Shown: positions 63,724-64,000 of the stretch, one piece after another
Layout: every line of letters begins with the position of its first letter
Numbering within the stretch: position 1 is the first letter of the stretch
Assembly (NCBI RefSeq): GCF_900142755.1
Contig: NZ_FRCA01000009.1
Location: 112,317 to 176,316, forward strand
Origin: Halomonas cupida
GTDB lineage: Bacteria; Pseudomonadota; Gammaproteobacteria; Pseudomonadales; Halomonadaceae
Length of the DNA stretch: 64,000 bases
Reading direction: 5' to 3'
Position numbers and translations under genes: made by a program
Notes under the pieces: generated by a model
Seen by the model: the letters and a program-made list of their open reading frames with translations, nothing else
The model's database searches: none
What the model was told of the DNA's origin: nothing

Positions 63724-64000
63724 GCTTGTGTCTCCCTGGGAGTACTGGGCCGGGCGGATGTCTCCTGCATTCTGTGGTCATCACCGGAAGTCGAAGGCTG
63801 GCCGCGTGACAGGGCTGCGACGAGGGTTGACTCGGTCAGGCCCGGGTTGCTCAGCGTGTCGATGGAGCGGCCTTCGTGCATCACCACCACGCGGTGCGCG
63901 CCCTCGATGAGCTCCTCGAATTCGGAACTGATCAGCAGCACTGCACCACCCTGGGCTCTATAGTCCTGGATGATGCGCTGGATTTCCTGACGAGCACCGA
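63720..64000 (-). CDS. Sugar ABC transporter ATP-binding protein, C-terminal end (5' end outside window)
   Basis: Only the last part of an RbsA-type ATPase is visible. The segment includes the post-Walker-B D-loop/H-loop region (SSEFEELIEGAHRVVVMHEGRS), typical of sugar ATPases that end in ...ISSELPEIL.. motifs. A short Ser/Thr-rich tail precedes the stop at 63720. The frame is open to the right edge of the window. It begins a sugar ABC operon that includes the two permeases and three catabolic enzymes. Confidence 0.85.
   Translation of the reverse strand, partial: GARQEIQRIIQDYRAQGGAVLLISSEFEELIEGAHRVVVMHEGRSIDTLSNPGLTESTLVAALSRGQPSTSGDDHRMQETSARPSTPRETQA

Overview
The window is about 60% G+C gammaproteobacterial chromosome. 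The gene content and sequence style recall Halomonadaceae (Halomonas or a close relative). That placement rests on remembered protein families and gene order, not on a computed comparison. Most of the window is core housekeeping DNA. The accessory material is a few small patches.

Layout. 1-3000: the end of rsuA, a 173-bp intergenic repeat, and a membrane-anchored diguanylate cyclase. 3139-8780: a complete yejABEF peptide ABC importer on the minus strand. 8852-15933: mltD and gloB (minus), then a methyltransferase, rnhA, dnaQ and nudC (plus), an SCP2-domain protein (minus), sohB (plus) and an ArsR-family regulator (minus). 15934-18466: a non-coding region with two sets of tandem repeats, a queuosine-precursor transporter with a possible preQ1 leader, the second full copy of the 173-bp repeat, a ybfF-like esterase, and a third, truncated copy. 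18467-24411: a periplasmic binding protein with a long acidic linker, a K+/H+ antiporter, an M48 lipoprotein protease, an alarmone-hydrolase-like HD protein, two small lipoproteins and YnfA. 24640-24815: tRNA-Ser(TGA) with a promoter and a terminator.

25086-28101: a three-gene cluster of a small membrane protein, a membrane-anchored PAPS-type sulfotransferase and an arylsulfotransferase-like propeller. 28374-38192: a Bax1-I membrane protein, tusDCB plus tusE, acpH, the moeA-moaB-DUF1244 operon, an XRE-cupin regulator, a histone-deacetylase-family amidohydrolase and a Pat-type protein acetyltransferase. 38202-39215: a candidate toxin-antitoxin pair (a 70-residue protein and an AbiEii-type nucleotidyltransferase) with a promoter and a palindrome at the presumed start of transcription. 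39351-54503: pdxH, the YfgD-like / wrbA / DUF2069 set, a GlxA-type regulator with two small enzymes, smrA, cysI with its DUF934 partner, a MATE exporter, metH, nfuA (with an IscR type-1-like site) and a cAMP-phosphodiesterase-like gene. 54769-58673: a VOC protein, a KfrA-like coiled-coil DNA-binding protein behind an AT-rich operator-like region, two tiny membrane proteins and a tyrosine recombinase. 58738-64000: a minus-strand sugar/sugar-acid operon (SDR, zinc dehydrogenase, enolase-superfamily dehydratase, two RbsC-type permeases and the end of an RbsA-type ATPase) that runs off the right edge.

The best candidates for something undescribed are four. They are the 173-bp element with conserved hairpins and matching imperfect ends, the small-protein/AbiEii pair with its operator-like palindrome, the sulfotransferase-arylsulfotransferase cluster, and the KfrA/recombinase neighbourhood. 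No prophage, CRISPR array, transposase or rRNA operon was seen.
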